This document shows positions 43,502 to 52,806 of a stretch of 64,000 nt of DNA, one piece after another; positions within the stretch are counted from its first letter, which is position 1, and every line of letters begins with the position of its first letter. The DNA lies in assembly GCA_018798825.1 (NCBI GenBank), contig CP076357.1, forward strand, positions 372,001 through 436,000, written 5' to 3'. The DNA comes from Ochrobactrum sp. BTU1. GTDB lineage: Bacteria; Pseudomonadota; Alphaproteobacteria; Rhizobiales; Rhizobiaceae. The notes below the pieces were generated by a model that was given only the letters and a program-made list of their open reading frames with translations, was not told the origin of the DNA and ran no database searches. Position numbers and translations under genes: made by a program.

Positions 43502-44130
43502 CAGCCTTCCTTCTGTCTCTTTTACATCATCATGAATTTTGACTGTCATGAACTTTGGATAACGAGCAGTAACTACCCGTCAAATCGGTTCCACTATTTG
43601 GATGAAACGTCTGAACTGCGGAAATGGTCCATAAATATCTTTTCTTTCGCATCACCGCCTGCTGGAATAATCCAGGCTTTGCCATTCCAATGGAAACCTG
43701 GCCGGTGTCCAGGATCGTTTCGCCACTACATTTGACGCTCAGTCGCAACAGCAACCTTGCACACGGGGAAGGCCGGGTTCGCTTCGGACTAAGCCTCTAG
43801 GCTTGGTATCAAAGCGAAAGCACGGCCTGATTTTGCTATTGCGATACCGTCACAGCTGTAATTTTCAATTTTGGCGCACGAGTTTGCCGTCTAACGTAAA
43901 GCTCGACGGCATTGCGACAAGCACCGTTTGTGTCTACTAATGGACGGACACACTGATGGCATTAAGCTATTGATCTAACTTTGGAATCAAAAGGGCGCGC
44001 GAATCATGTTGTCTCATGGTAACGGCAAAAGGGAATGGCACGCGAATTGCCTATCCAGACTTTTGGTCGCCTCTCTTGGCACTCCGTACACAATTAATTC
44101 CAGCAATCTGGTATTGAAGGCAGGTTATTG
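43502..44130. other. Long upstream region of the hybrid kinase operon
   Basis: About 630 bp without a credible gene. It must hold the kinase operon promoter. A 17-bp sequence at 43931-43947 matches the Crp-gene palindrome at 13 of 17 positions. TTGTGTC/GACACA repeats lie around it. Confidence 0.45.
43931..43947. promoter_or_regulatory. Dyad resembling the Crp-gene palindrome
   Basis: TGTCTACTAATGGACGG matches TGTCCACTTCTGGACAG (27881-27897) at 13 of 17 positions, keeping the GTC...GGAC half-sites and spacing. It lies 184 bp before the kinase ATG. A shared regulator is inferred. Confidence 0.4.
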
Positions 44131-47100
44131 ATGACCGAGCGGGCGCGTTCGATCCATTCGGGAAAGCTGTTTGGGCTAGATTTCGGTATAGCCATGGGAC
44201 TTGCCGCCGCTGTGACATTTTTTGTTCTCAGCGGGATCGTGACTTATGTAAACTTTCAAACCGTAGGCATTGCAAATCAGAAAATCGTTGAGACCCATCG
44301 TGCCATCGTTTCTCTTCAAAGCTTGTTATCAAAGCTTCAGGATGCCGAGACCGGACAGCGCGGTTTTCTCTTAACCGGTGAAGAGGGCTATCTCACGCCC
44401 TATCGAACAGCAGTGGGCGGTATCACAGATCAGATCGAACGAGTGTCCAAGCGCACCGAGGAAAGTTTCGGGCAACAAGACAGATTGGCGAAGTTAAGAC
44501 AACACGTAGCAGCCAAGCTCGCCGAGATGAGTGAAGCCATTGAATTGCGTCGGGCGCAGGGCCTTGAGGCTGCGCTTCCGTTGGTTCGTTCCGACCGCGG
44601 AAAATTGGAAATGGACGCGATCCGTGAGACGGTCGACGCAATGATCCAGTTCGAAAATGAAATGCGCGCTGCACGTCTGATTGAAATGGCGCAGGCCCAA
44701 ACTCGGGCCCTGATCAGTACAGTCCTCGCAGGAGCGTTGGGGCTCGTTTTAACAGCAGTAGTCGGATATTTGTTGCGCAGGGGTGCGCTGATTAGATCTC
44801 GCGAAGAATGGCTTCAGAACGGCGAAATTGGTTTGGCGTCCGCGATGATCGGCGATCAACGTATCGACGAACTTGGTGCGAATATCCTTGATTACCTTAC
44901 TCAATACACCGGTGCAGTTGCAGGCGCTTTTTTTAGTGGCGAGCGTAATCACTATCGCCGTGTAGCAGTTTATGGCGTGCCTGATGATCGTTCAGTTCCA
45001 CTTGAATTTGCACGCCGTGAAGGTCTACTTGGGCAGGCGGCGGCAAGCGGAAACGTTGTTGTCTTAGACAATATTCCAGACGGCTATTTGGCGTTCGGCT
45101 CAGCGCTTGGTAGCGACAAGCCTAAACACCTCATCATCTTACCGGGCACCATTCAAGGAACGGTCAATGCTGTAGTTGAACTCGGATTTTTGAAGCCGAT
45201 AGACGAAAAAGCAATCGCTTTGCTCACGGAAGCCTCCGAGGCAATCGCTCTTAGCGTCCAAGCGGCTGTGTATCGCGGAGAACTGCAGAATCTACTTGAA
45301 GAGACGCAGCAGCAATCCGAAGAATTGCAAGCACAGGGTGAAGAGCTCCGTGTTTCAAATGAAGAATTAGAAGAACAAAGCCGGGTTCTCAGAGAATCTC
45401 AATCACGGCTTGAACAGCAACAGGCTGAGTTGGAGCAGACCAACAGTCAGCTCGAGGAACAGGCGAACCAGCTGGAAATACAGCGCACAGATCTCGAACG
45501 CGCCAACGCTGCGGTACTACTCAAAGCGCAGGAACTTGAGCGCTCAAGCCAGTATAAGAGCGATTTTCTCGCCAATATGTCGCATGAACTTCGCACTCCG
45601 CTGAATTCATCGCTAATTCTTGCTAAACTTCTGGCAGATAATCCGGATGAAAACCTGACCGACGAGCAAGTCAAATACGCTCGTACCATCCAGTCGTCTG
45701 GCAATGACCTTCTCAACCTGATTAATGACATTCTCGATCTTTCGAAAATCGAAGCAGGCCATGTTGATGTTCATCCTGAGGTGATGCCTCTGGCACGCAT
45801 GTCGTCGGCGTTGCGTCAGGTTTTTGAACCTCTCGCCAATGAAAAGAAGCTCGAATTCAACATTGAGATGGCAGAAAATCTGCCCAGATCGTTAGAGACC
45901 GATCCACAACGACTTGAGCAAATACTCAAAAATCTCATCTCGAATGCGATTAAATTCACCGCTCAGGGCGAGGTGTCCCTTTCTATCGCCAAGGATGACG
46001 ATGAGAGAATTGCCTTCTCGGTGAGCGATACCGGTATTGGGATTTCGACAGAGCAGCTTAGAAACATTTTTGAAGCTTTTCATCAAGCTGACAGCACCAT
46101 TAGCCGACGTTACGGAGGCACGGGATTGGGACTGTCCATATCACGTCAGCTTGCTCAATTGTTGGGCGGATCAATTACCGTCGAAAGTGCGCTCGGAAAG
46201 GGTAGCACATTTACGCTGACAGTCCCCGTAAGATATATTAGCGGGATCAAAGCATCAGAACATGCACAATCCTTGTCCTTACCCGAAAGGACGGATGCGC
46301 AACAACAGTCGAACCGGCCCGTGATCCCGGCTCACCGGTTCCTGGAGGACGATCGCGAAGCAATCAATGAAGATAAGCGCGTTCTGCTCGTCATCGAGGA
46401 TGACGATACTTTCGCAGCAATCGTGCGCGATCTGTCTCGCGAAATGGGTTTTTATTCGGTGGTTGCACGCACGGCGGAAGAAGCGCTTAGGGTCGCAAGG
46501 GATTTTTCACCCAATGCTATCGTTCTAGACGTCGGGCTACCCGATCAATCAGGCTTGTCTGTTCTAGACCGCCTGAAAAACGACGTGCGAACGCGCCACA
46601 TACCGATACATGTCATCTCAGCAGGCGATCATACGCAGACAGCATTCTCTTTGGGCGCGGTGGGTTACCTAACGAAGCCTGTCAGTCGTGAGCAGCTTGT
46701 GGACGTTCTCGGTAAGCTCGAAGCCAAGCTCTCCCAACGGATGCATCGCGTTCTCATCGTTGAAGACGACGAGCGGCAACGTGAAGCTGTCGCCAAACTA
46801 TTAGGCTCCAGCGACGTTGAGACCATGACCGCCAGCAACGCGGCCGAATGCCTTAATCTCTTGCGCGAACAGACTTTTGATTGCATGGTACTTGATCTTT
46901 CGCTCCCCGATGCATCAGGTTTTTCTTTGCTCGAGACACTCAGCAACGAAAGCGCCTATGCGTTTCCACCTGTCATCGTCTACACTGGCCGCGAACTTTC
47001 GTCAGAAAATGAACAGAAGCTTCGCCGCTATTCCAAGTCAATTATCATTAAGGGCGCAAAATCTCCCGAGCGCCTTTTAGATGAAGTTAGTCTGTTTCTT

Positions 47101-47562
47101 CACCAGATCATCTCTGAATTGCCGGCGGAACAGCAACAAATGATCCGGAAAGCCCGTCATCGGGACGCTTTGCTCGAAGGCCGCCGAATTCTGATAGTCG
47201 AAGATGACATTCGCAACGTGTACGCGTTAACCAATATCCTTGAACCACGCGGCGCTCAGGTCGTAATTGCCCGCAATGGAGTTGAAGCGGTCGAGGCGTT
47301 AGAACACTCCTTGGGTCAGCAAGATACACGGATTGACCTTGTGCTTATGGATGTAATGATGCCTGTGCTGGATGGGCTGGCGGCAACCAAACAAATTCGT
47401 GAGAACCCCGCCTTCAAAAAATTGCCAATTATCACCTTGACCGCCAAGGCGATGCCAGATGATCAGCAACGTTGCATCGAAGCCGGTGCCAGTGACTATA
47501 TGGCCAAACCTCTCGACGTGGATAAACTCTTGTCGCTCGTTCGCGTCTGGATGCCTAAATGA
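44131..47562 (+). CDS. CHASE3-GAF hybrid histidine kinase with three receiver domains
   Basis: A 1143-residue membrane kinase. Two membrane helices (about 20-40 and 195-216) enclose a CHASE3 sensor (45-185, with QDAETGQRGFLLTGEEGYL); a GAF-like domain (230-380), a Glu/Gln-rich coiled coil (384-476), HisKA with FLANMSHELRTPLN (His485), HATPase (NAIKFT, GTGLGLSI) and three receivers follow: phospho-Asp in VLDVGLPD, VLDLSLPD and LMDVMMP. The ATG at 44131 is preceded by CAGGTT. Its stop overlaps the cheR ATG. The module lacks an MCP or CheA. The role is probably stress or adhesion signalling rather than swimming; that is inference. Confidence 0.93.
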   Translation: MTERARSIHSGKLFGLDFGIAMGLAAAVTFFVLSGIVTYVNFQTVGIANQKIVETHRAIVSLQSLLSKLQDAETGQRGFLLTGEEGYLTPYRTAVGGITDQIERVSKRTEESFGQQDRLAKLRQHVAAKLAEMSEAIELRRAQGLEAALPLVRSDRGKLEMDAIRETVDAMIQFENEMRAARLIEMAQAQTRALISTVLAGALGLVLTAVVGYLLRRGALIRSREEWLQNGEIGLASAMIGDQRIDELGANILDYLTQYTGAVAGAFFSGERNHYRRVAVYGVPDDRSVPLEFARREGLLGQAAASGNVVVLDNIPDGYLAFGSALGSDKPKHLIILPGTIQGTVNAVVELGFLKPIDEKAIALLTEASEAIALSVQAAVYRGELQNLLEETQQQSEELQAQGEELRVSNEELEEQSRVLRESQSRLEQQQAELEQTNSQLEEQANQLEIQRTDLERANAAVLLKAQELERSSQYKSDFLANMSHELRTPLNSSLILAKLLADNPDENLTDEQVKYARTIQSSGNDLLNLINDILDLSKIEAGHVDVHPEVMPLARMSSALRQVFEPLANEKKLEFNIEMAENLPRSLETDPQRLEQILKNLISNAIKFTAQGEVSLSIAKDDDERIAFSVSDTGIGISTEQLRNIFEAFHQADSTISRRYGGTGLGLSISRQLAQLLGGSITVESALGKGSTFTLTVPVRYISGIKASEHAQSLSLPERTDAQQQSNRPVIPAHRFLEDDREAINEDKRVLLVIEDDDTFAAIVRDLSREMGFYSVVARTAEEALRVARDFSPNAIVLDVGLPDQSGLSVLDRLKNDVRTRHIPIHVISAGDHTQTAFSLGAVGYLTKPVSREQLVDVLGKLEAKLSQRMHRVLIVEDDERQREAVAKLLGSSDVETMTASNAAECLNLLREQTFDCMVLDLSLPDASGFSLLETLSNESAYAFPPVIVYTGRELSSENEQKLRRYSKSIIIKGAKSPERLLDEVSLFLHQIISELPAEQQQMIRKARHRDALLEGRRILIVEDDIRNVYALTNILEPRGAQVVIARNGVEAVEALEHSLGQQDTRIDLVLMDVMMPVLDGLAATKQIRENPAFKKLPIITLTAKAMPDDQQRCIEAGASDYMAKPLDVDKLLSLVRVWMPK

Positions 47563-48398
47563 AGACCGTCGAACAGACCCGCTCAGCTGAAGAAATCGAG
47601 ATCAGGTTACTCCTTGAGGCGTTGTTTCTTCGCTATCATTATGATTTCCGCTGCTATTCAATGGGGTCGATCAAGCGCCGCCTGACACAGGCCCGCCAGC
47701 AAATGGGATTTCCAAGCTTTTCGGCCATGCAGGAGCGACTGTTGCATGATCCTGAAATGTTGCCGCAGTTACTGCGCTACTTAACCGTCCAAGTCAGCGA
47801 CATGTTCCGTGATCCAGATTATTTCCGGGCAATTCGTGAGCGTGTTATTCCCCATCTGCGCACTTACCCATCATTGAAGGTCTGGATCGCAGGGTGCAGT
47901 AGCGGTGAGGAACTGTACTCAATGGTGATTTTGTTCCGTGAAGAGGGCCTGGAAGACCGCACCATATTCTACGCAACAGATATAAGCCAAGAAGCGTTGC
48001 AAGCGGCAGAAGCGGGCGTTTATTCAATCGAGCGAGTGCAATCGTTCACGACAAATCACCAGCAGTCAGGCGGTAAAACATCGCTGTCAGACTATTATCA
48101 GGCCGCTTATGGCCGTATTTCGCTAGACAAGACACTGCGCCGCAATGTCGTTTTCTCAGACCATAGTCTGGTAACCGATGCAGTATTTGGCGAAATGCAC
48201 CTAATCTCCTGCCGCAACGTGCTTATCTATTTTGATCCAGAACTAAAAGACCGTGTTTTTGGCCTATTCAAAGAATCTCTCACACATCGCGGCTTTCTCG
48301 GATTGGGAGCAAAAGAAAGTGTGCGCTTTTCGGCTCATGCCGGCGCGTTTGCTGACTTTGTGCGTGAGGAGAAAATCTACCAACGAGCTTCAACATGA
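47559..48398 (+). CDS. CheR-type protein-glutamate methyltransferase
   Basis: A 279-residue SAM methyltransferase of CheR length. The N-terminal helical domain (1-75) contains SMGSIKRRLTQARQQMGF; VQVSDMFRDPDYF replaces the usual TTNTTxFFR; the SAM site is VWIAGCSSGEELYSM and ISCRNVLIYFDPEL the end block. It lacks the C-terminal pentapeptide-binding extension. It overlaps the kinase gene by 4 bp and the CheB gene by 4 bp. With no chemoreceptor in the window, its target may be the coiled coil of the upstream kinase. Confidence 0.92.
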   Translation: MKTVEQTRSAEEIEIRLLLEALFLRYHYDFRCYSMGSIKRRLTQARQQMGFPSFSAMQERLLHDPEMLPQLLRYLTVQVSDMFRDPDYFRAIRERVIPHLRTYPSLKVWIAGCSSGEELYSMVILFREEGLEDRTIFYATDISQEALQAAEAGVYSIERVQSFTTNHQQSGGKTSLSDYYQAAYGRISLDKTLRRNVVFSDHSLVTDAVFGEMHLISCRNVLIYFDPELKDRVFGLFKESLTHRGFLGLGAKESVRFSAHAGAFADFVREEKIYQRAST

Positions 48399-48961
48399 GA
48401 ACGACTCCCGCTCAGGCAGTTGTGATAGGTGCTTCCGCGGGAGCATTTGACGCACTGACGGGGATACTCCCGAACTTGCCAACAAGTTTCCCGATTCCTG
48501 TTATTGTCGTGGTACATCTGCCGCCCGATAAGCACAGTCTGTTGTCTGAACTTTTCCGACAAAAGTGCCGTCTACCCGTCATTGAAGTTGAAGACGGGCA
48601 GCCGCTCGATCCTGGGAAAATCTATTTTGCGCCCCCGGATTATCACTTGTTTGTCGAGGCAGGCAGCACATTGTCGCTTTCAAAAGACAGTCCTGTTTTG
48701 TATTCAAGGCCTTCGATCGATGTCCTGTTTGAGAGCGCGTGTGACGTATTTGGAGCAGAGCTGATCGCTGTGATTTTATCAGGTGCCAATGAAGACGGTG
48801 CTGCCGGAAGTGCGCTTATTAGCGCTGCCGGTGGAACAGTCATTGTTCAGGACCCTGACGAAGCACTTGTTTCAACAATGCCGGAAGCCACTTTTAGCAG
48901 ATGTCCGGATGCAATAGTTCTATCGCTTCAAGCGATCGTCCAGTATTTAAGAGAGGTTTAA
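48395..48961 (+). CDS. CheB-type methylesterase domain protein, receiver-less
   Basis: A 188-residue stand-alone CheB esterase. Ser14 in GASAGAFDA, His41 in VVVHLPPDKHSLLSELF and Asp134 in LSGANEDGAAG form the catalytic triad; PGKIYFAPPDYHL is the usual block. The N-terminal receiver of chemotaxis CheB is missing, so activity cannot be switched by its own phosphorylation. It would remove methyl groups placed by the upstream CheR. It overlaps CheR by 4 bp. Confidence 0.92.
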   Translation: MRTTPAQAVVIGASAGAFDALTGILPNLPTSFPIPVIVVVHLPPDKHSLLSELFRQKCRLPVIEVEDGQPLDPGKIYFAPPDYHLFVEAGSTLSLSKDSPVLYSRPSIDVLFESACDVFGAELIAVILSGANEDGAAGSALISAAGGTVIVQDPDEALVSTMPEATFSRCPDAIVLSLQAIVQYLREV

Positions 48962-48969
48962 GTCAACAC

Positions 48970-50052
48970 ATGAAACCCGCATCGTTTCTCCTCGTTGACG
49001 ATCTTGAGGAAAACCTAGTCGCATTAGAAGCTCTCTTGCGGCGCGATGGCCTGCACCTGCTTAAGGCGACGTCAGGAGATCAGGCTCTAGAACTGCTTTT
49101 GGAGCATGAGGTGGCACTCGCACTAGTCGATGTTCAGATGCCTGGACTTGACGGTTTCCAACTCGCAGAGTTGATGCGGGGCAACGAGCGCACCAAACAC
49201 GTTCCAATTATTTTTGTTACAGCAGGTGCAGGTGGCCAGCGACGTTTCCAAGGCTATGAAGCCGGCGCTGTTGATTTTATTCAAAAGCCAATCGAAGCGG
49301 ATATCCTTCGAAGCAAAGCGAGCGTCTTTTATGACCTCTATCGTCAAAAGCAGCAACTCGCAGCGCAACGCGATGAACTTGCCGCGCAAACTGATGCACT
49401 AAGGCAGGCTGCTCAGCAAAAAGATATTCTCCTTCAGGAAACTAATCACCGGATCAAGAATCTATTTGGCCTCGCGTCCGGCCTCATTTCTCTGAGCGCT
49501 CGCTCAGCAGATAATATCGATCAGCTTGTAGCTGATCTTCGATCACGTATGCAGTCGCTAGCGCGGGCTCATGAACTCACACTTCCAGTGCTCGGAAAGG
49601 ATATTTCAGTTGAGCGCGAAACTTCTGTTATCAAACTGATCCAAGCAATTGTTGCGCCCCATCAAGGCAACCGCCAAACGCCAATCGAGATTTCAGGTAT
49701 CGACGTTCCTATCGCAGGAAATGGCTTAACTTCTTTCGCGCTTCTGTTGCATGAACTGACAACAAACTCCGCCAAATACGGCGCTTTATCGTCACCTGAT
49801 GGCCAACTTACCATTGATATTTCAGTTTCTAACGACGAACTACATCTGCATTGGAAGGAAGTTGCAGATGTAGTGATCCAGCAGCCTCCCGAGCGAAAAG
49901 GTTTCGGCGCGACGCTCGAGAAAGCAACAGTACAGGGCTTGAATGGAACGATTTCCCGCGACTGGCGGCCTGAAGGCTTATCTCTGTCACTGAACGTACC
50001 GACGAACCGGCTTTTAGCTACAAATCACCAACTGCAAGCGAACCAGCAATGA
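48970..50052 (+). CDS. Response regulator-HWE/HisKA_2 histidine kinase
   Basis: A 360-residue soluble protein. Receiver at residues 5-120 with LLVDDLEENL, phospho-Asp in LALVDVQMPGLDGF, FVTAGA and QKPIE; a coiled coil (125-160); HisKA_2 with QETNHRIKNLFGLASGL (His near 160) and an ATPase with LHELTTNSAKYGAL and GFGATL. Orphan receiver-kinases of this form pass phosphate in the general stress pathways of alphaproteobacteria. The ATG at 48970 is 8 bp after the CheB stop; a longer frame from 48901 lies within CheB. Its partner protein is not in the window. Confidence 0.9.
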   Translation: MKPASFLLVDDLEENLVALEALLRRDGLHLLKATSGDQALELLLEHEVALALVDVQMPGLDGFQLAELMRGNERTKHVPIIFVTAGAGGQRRFQGYEAGAVDFIQKPIEADILRSKASVFYDLYRQKQQLAAQRDELAAQTDALRQAAQQKDILLQETNHRIKNLFGLASGLISLSARSADNIDQLVADLRSRMQSLARAHELTLPVLGKDISVERETSVIKLIQAIVAPHQGNRQTPIEISGIDVPIAGNGLTSFALLLHELTTNSAKYGALSSPDGQLTIDISVSNDELHLHWKEVADVVIQQPPERKGFGATLEKATVQGLNGTISRDWRPEGLSLSLNVPTNRLLATNHQLQANQQ

Positions 50053-50361
50053 TTGAAGGGGAAACCACGGGCACGCTCGAGGGGGTTAGGCGATGTCAAT
50101 CTCAACAAAGACGGGCGGTTCAAATCTCTCAGTACTCAACATCATCGCAGGACTATCCCTGATCAGGCTCATCGTGCAGGTCGACAAACGGCCCTGGAGG
50201 CATGCAGGTAAATAGGAGAACTAACTTTAAGGAATCGTGCCAATTTTCGTCAATGGGGTGCACCGCGAGCAAACGTCTGAATACGATCAATAGCAGTTTC
50301 ATATGAGACACGGCGCAGGTTGGGGAATTATGTTACAACCGACCTAGGCTCAAATTGAGAT
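50053..50361. other. Intergenic stretch, no gene seen
   Basis: About 310 bp between the receiver-kinase gene and the small exported protein. No credible frame. The right end carries the stress-type promoter listed next. Confidence 0.4.
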
Positions 50362-50386
50362 GGAACTTTCCTCCATAGGCGGGGTT
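50362..50386 (+). promoter_or_regulatory. EcfG-type (GGAAC-N16-GGTT) promoter candidate
   Basis: GGAAC (50362-50366), 16 bp, then GGTT (50383-50386), close to the GGAAC-N16/17-CGTT consensus of the alphaproteobacterial stress sigma factor. It lies 37 bp before the ATG of the small exported protein, a normal promoter distance. One mismatch in the second box. Confidence 0.5.
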
Positions 50387-50422
50387 AGTATTTTTGCTAA
50401 CTAAAAACAGTGAGGAAATGCC

Positions 50423-50743
50423 ATGAAAATTACAACGATCCTTCTCGCAAGCGCAATGGCTTTTGCTCCGGCACTTGCTGGCGCTCAGGCGACACAAACA
50501 CCGAACAGTGATGCCCCGGGAGCAACCGATACCCCGACGCATGACGATAAAACGCCTGATGCAGGCCAGAACAGCCTCACAGAAGCGCAAGCCACTGAAC
50601 TTTTTAATAAAGCGGGTTATGCCGACCTCAGCAATCTGAAACTCAACGAGCAAGGCCTTTGGCAGGCATCCTCGATGAAGGACGGCAAAAGTGTGATGCT
50701 CACACTGGATGCCGAAGGAAAAGTATCGGAACATATGATGTAA
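50423..50743 (+). CDS. Small exported PepSY-like protein
   Basis: A 106-residue protein with a Sec signal peptide (MKITTILLASAMAFAPALAGAQA), a Thr/Pro/Asp-rich linker (23-48) and a C-terminal domain of PepSY/BamE-like pattern, LTEAQATELFNKAGYADLSNLKLNEQGLWQASSMKDGKSVMLTLDAEGKV. Such domains often bind or restrain other exported proteins. A GAGGAAAT site precedes the ATG, and a stress-type promoter lies upstream. A hairpin follows the stop. Function unknown. Confidence 0.8.
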   Translation: MKITTILLASAMAFAPALAGAQATQTPNSDAPGATDTPTHDDKTPDAGQNSLTEAQATELFNKAGYADLSNLKLNEQGLWQASSMKDGKSVMLTLDAEGKVSEHMM

Positions 50744-50768
50744 GCTCCGTGGGTAGACATGATGAGAG

Positions 50769-50784
50769 AGCCGCTGATGCGGCT
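50769..50784 (+). terminator. Short terminator hairpin
   Basis: AGCCGC (50769-50774) and GCGGCT (50779-50784) with a TGAT loop, followed by TTCT. 25 bp after the small exported-protein gene; short T tract, so moderate support. Confidence 0.55.
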
Positions 50785-50916
50785 TTCTACGTATGCTCAA
50801 CATAGATTTTTACGGCGCTATCACGCATTCCTGAAAGAAACTCCGTCACGAATGCTGTTGATTTAAAGTAGCTATGATCTGCTTAAGCCGAAAGCTGTGC
50901 GGAATGATTCCGCAAG

Positions 50917-52806
50917 TTATCGTACTGATACTTGAACGGGCGCGGTTTCTGCGGCACCGAACGCGTTTGTGATGATGAGTTTATACCAGCCGCTGTCCAG
51001 TTCAACTGCCGGATGGCTTGCTGTGCCAAAGATGAGGAAAGGTGTATCCCCTCCGCTCGTTGAACTCCGCTCATCAATCTTGGAATATTCCCCGTTCTGC
51101 TCTTCTGACCGAAACCATTCGAACTTGGCATAATCGGAGAAATTAACGGCTGCCATAATGAAGGATCCGTAACTGCCCACTTCGACAACTAGAACATCAC
51201 CAGAGCGTGGTTCCTGGAACCGGATTCCTGGTGGGCCAAAACATACCACTTGGTCATCCTTAAACACGCCTGGATGGGGATAGCCATTGCTTTGCATGCC
51301 GACACCGCCGCCCGCAGTAATTGGCAGAACTAAGAAAACATAGTTCTTCCTTTTCTCCACTAATAACAGTAGCGTCGTTGTCTCATAGCCACTTGCAAAC
51401 GTAGACATGCTTTCGCACCCCTCCCATTTGTCAGGCACAGCATCAGCAGCAAGATAGAACAACGTATAGCCTACGACGGTACCCGCGAACGGAGAGGCCG
51501 AATTCTTCCAGGTGATATTGATGGCTTCTGGATAGGCCGTGTTTGCCTCGATTGAGGTGATCAAAGGAAGTGACAAACGGCATGAAGTCTGAGCGTAGAA
51601 ATTGCTGTCACTACCGGCTAACGGCTTACCGTTGGCTCCAGATCCGTTAGGATTGGCCCCAGTATCCGAACCTCTCGCTACCGGAAGGACCGTCACCGCC
51701 CAAATCTCCCGTTCGTCACATATACTATTGTCGGGCAAGGTTATGGTCTCTGTTTCGTTCTGCTGTAAATTGTCGAATTGCTTTGAAAGCGCGTTATCCC
51801 ATGAATCCCCATCAATAGCTCTCTTGTAAAAAACTCGGTACGCTTCAATGAGATTGCATCCCACGGGGGAAGCTTGCGTCGAAGCTTCTTTCTCGTGTGA
51901 TTTGCTTTCATCCAGGACTTCCAAATGTTCGAGACGCACGAAATCACTACAATTATTAACACTCCGCCATCCCACGCTTATCGCGTTAATACTTGAGGAC
52001 GGTCCAGCTTCCACAGAGGGCATGGTAAAGCGCTGTACGAAGTCACGGTAGTCTGAAAGAAGAACAAACCCACCAAATGTTGGAGGAACAAGCGTATCTG
52101 TGCTTGCGTAGAGACCCACCACCAACTCATAGGGGGATGTTCCTCTGGCGTTGAGATAACCCGTCAAGACGGGGCCGCCGGAATCACCTCCTTGTCCATA
52201 GCCGCTACCTTCCTCATGTTCAAAAAGGAAATCGAATTGTCTTGAAGGCGGATAATGTTCATCGGGTATTTCTCTTGCGACAATTCCCCAGGCTGTGCCA
52301 AGCCGCAAACTGTTGCCTCTTCCATAACCATACATGCTAACGCGTCGGTTGATGATGCTACCATCGTCCACTAACTCCATATCGATCGGTGCATAGTCAT
52401 CTAGTCGATATGGTCGAGCTAACCGAAGCGCAATCAGATCGCCTGTCTCAGGGTATTGCGCTTCAACAACTTGTAGCCCCTGTCGGTAAGGCGGCGGTGA
52501 GCCAGGAATTGAAGCAGAGTTTGTAGCGATGACTAAAACGTCGTCTAAGCTTATAATCTCACCTTGAGCGTTGTTAAGCCCATGTCGTGTGGTAAGAACC
52601 CACATATCCGATAGCAGAATTCCCGTACCAGCTCTGAACAGAGTGGGGTTACCATGGTCATCACGAGTGACAACACACTTGATCTTTACGACCCAGGGAA
52701 TGAATGGCGCGTCAGGACCACCCGCGACGCGCTTCATAAAGCGAACAGGATCGGTAAGCGGCGTGGCACGGCTGAATGACCTTTTAACATTTTTTTTAGA
52801 CTTCAT
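50917..52806 (-). CDS. Trypsin-fold serine protease with FN3/Ig-like C-terminal domains
   Basis: A 629-residue protein. The protease domain (about 30-260) has GTGILLSDMWVLTTRHG with His75, GDLIALRLARP with Asp123 and GQGGDSGGPVL with Ser209, the complete chymotrypsin-type triad. Two FN3-like regions (about 275-410 and 415-520: AINITWKNS, VVGYTLFYLAADA) and a C-terminal Ig-like domain (530-629, SGWYKLIITNAFGAAETAPVQVSV) follow. There is no signal peptide: the first 20 residues are basic and polar. The gene stands alone on the minus strand. It could be secreted by another route, or be a cytoplasmic defence or effector protein. Family assignment by eye; role unknown. Confidence 0.78.
   Translation of the reverse strand: MKSKKNVKRSFSRATPLTDPVRFMKRVAGGPDAPFIPWVVKIKCVVTRDDHGNPTLFRAGTGILLSDMWVLTTRHGLNNAQGEIISLDDVLVIATNSASIPGSPPPYRQGLQVVEAQYPETGDLIALRLARPYRLDDYAPIDMELVDDGSIINRRVSMYGYGRGNSLRLGTAWGIVAREIPDEHYPPSRQFDFLFEHEEGSGYGQGGDSGGPVLTGYLNARGTSPYELVVGLYASTDTLVPPTFGGFVLLSDYRDFVQRFTMPSVEAGPSSSINAISVGWRSVNNCSDFVRLEHLEVLDESKSHEKEASTQASPVGCNLIEAYRVFYKRAIDGDSWDNALSKQFDNLQQNETETITLPDNSICDEREIWAVTVLPVARGSDTGANPNGSGANGKPLAGSDSNFYAQTSCRLSLPLITSIEANTAYPEAINITWKNSASPFAGTVVGYTLFYLAADAVPDKWEGCESMSTFASGYETTTLLLLVEKRKNYVFLVLPITAGGGVGMQSNGYPHPGVFKDDQVVCFGPPGIRFQEPRSGDVLVVEVGSYGSFIMAAVNFSDYAKFEWFRSEEQNGEYSKIDERSSTSGGDTPFLIFGTASHPAVELDSGWYKLIITNAFGAAETAPVQVSVR

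Noticed and set aside
47559..48961. A swimming chemotaxis operon
   Set aside because: No MCP, CheA, CheW, CheY or flagellar gene is next to CheR and CheB.
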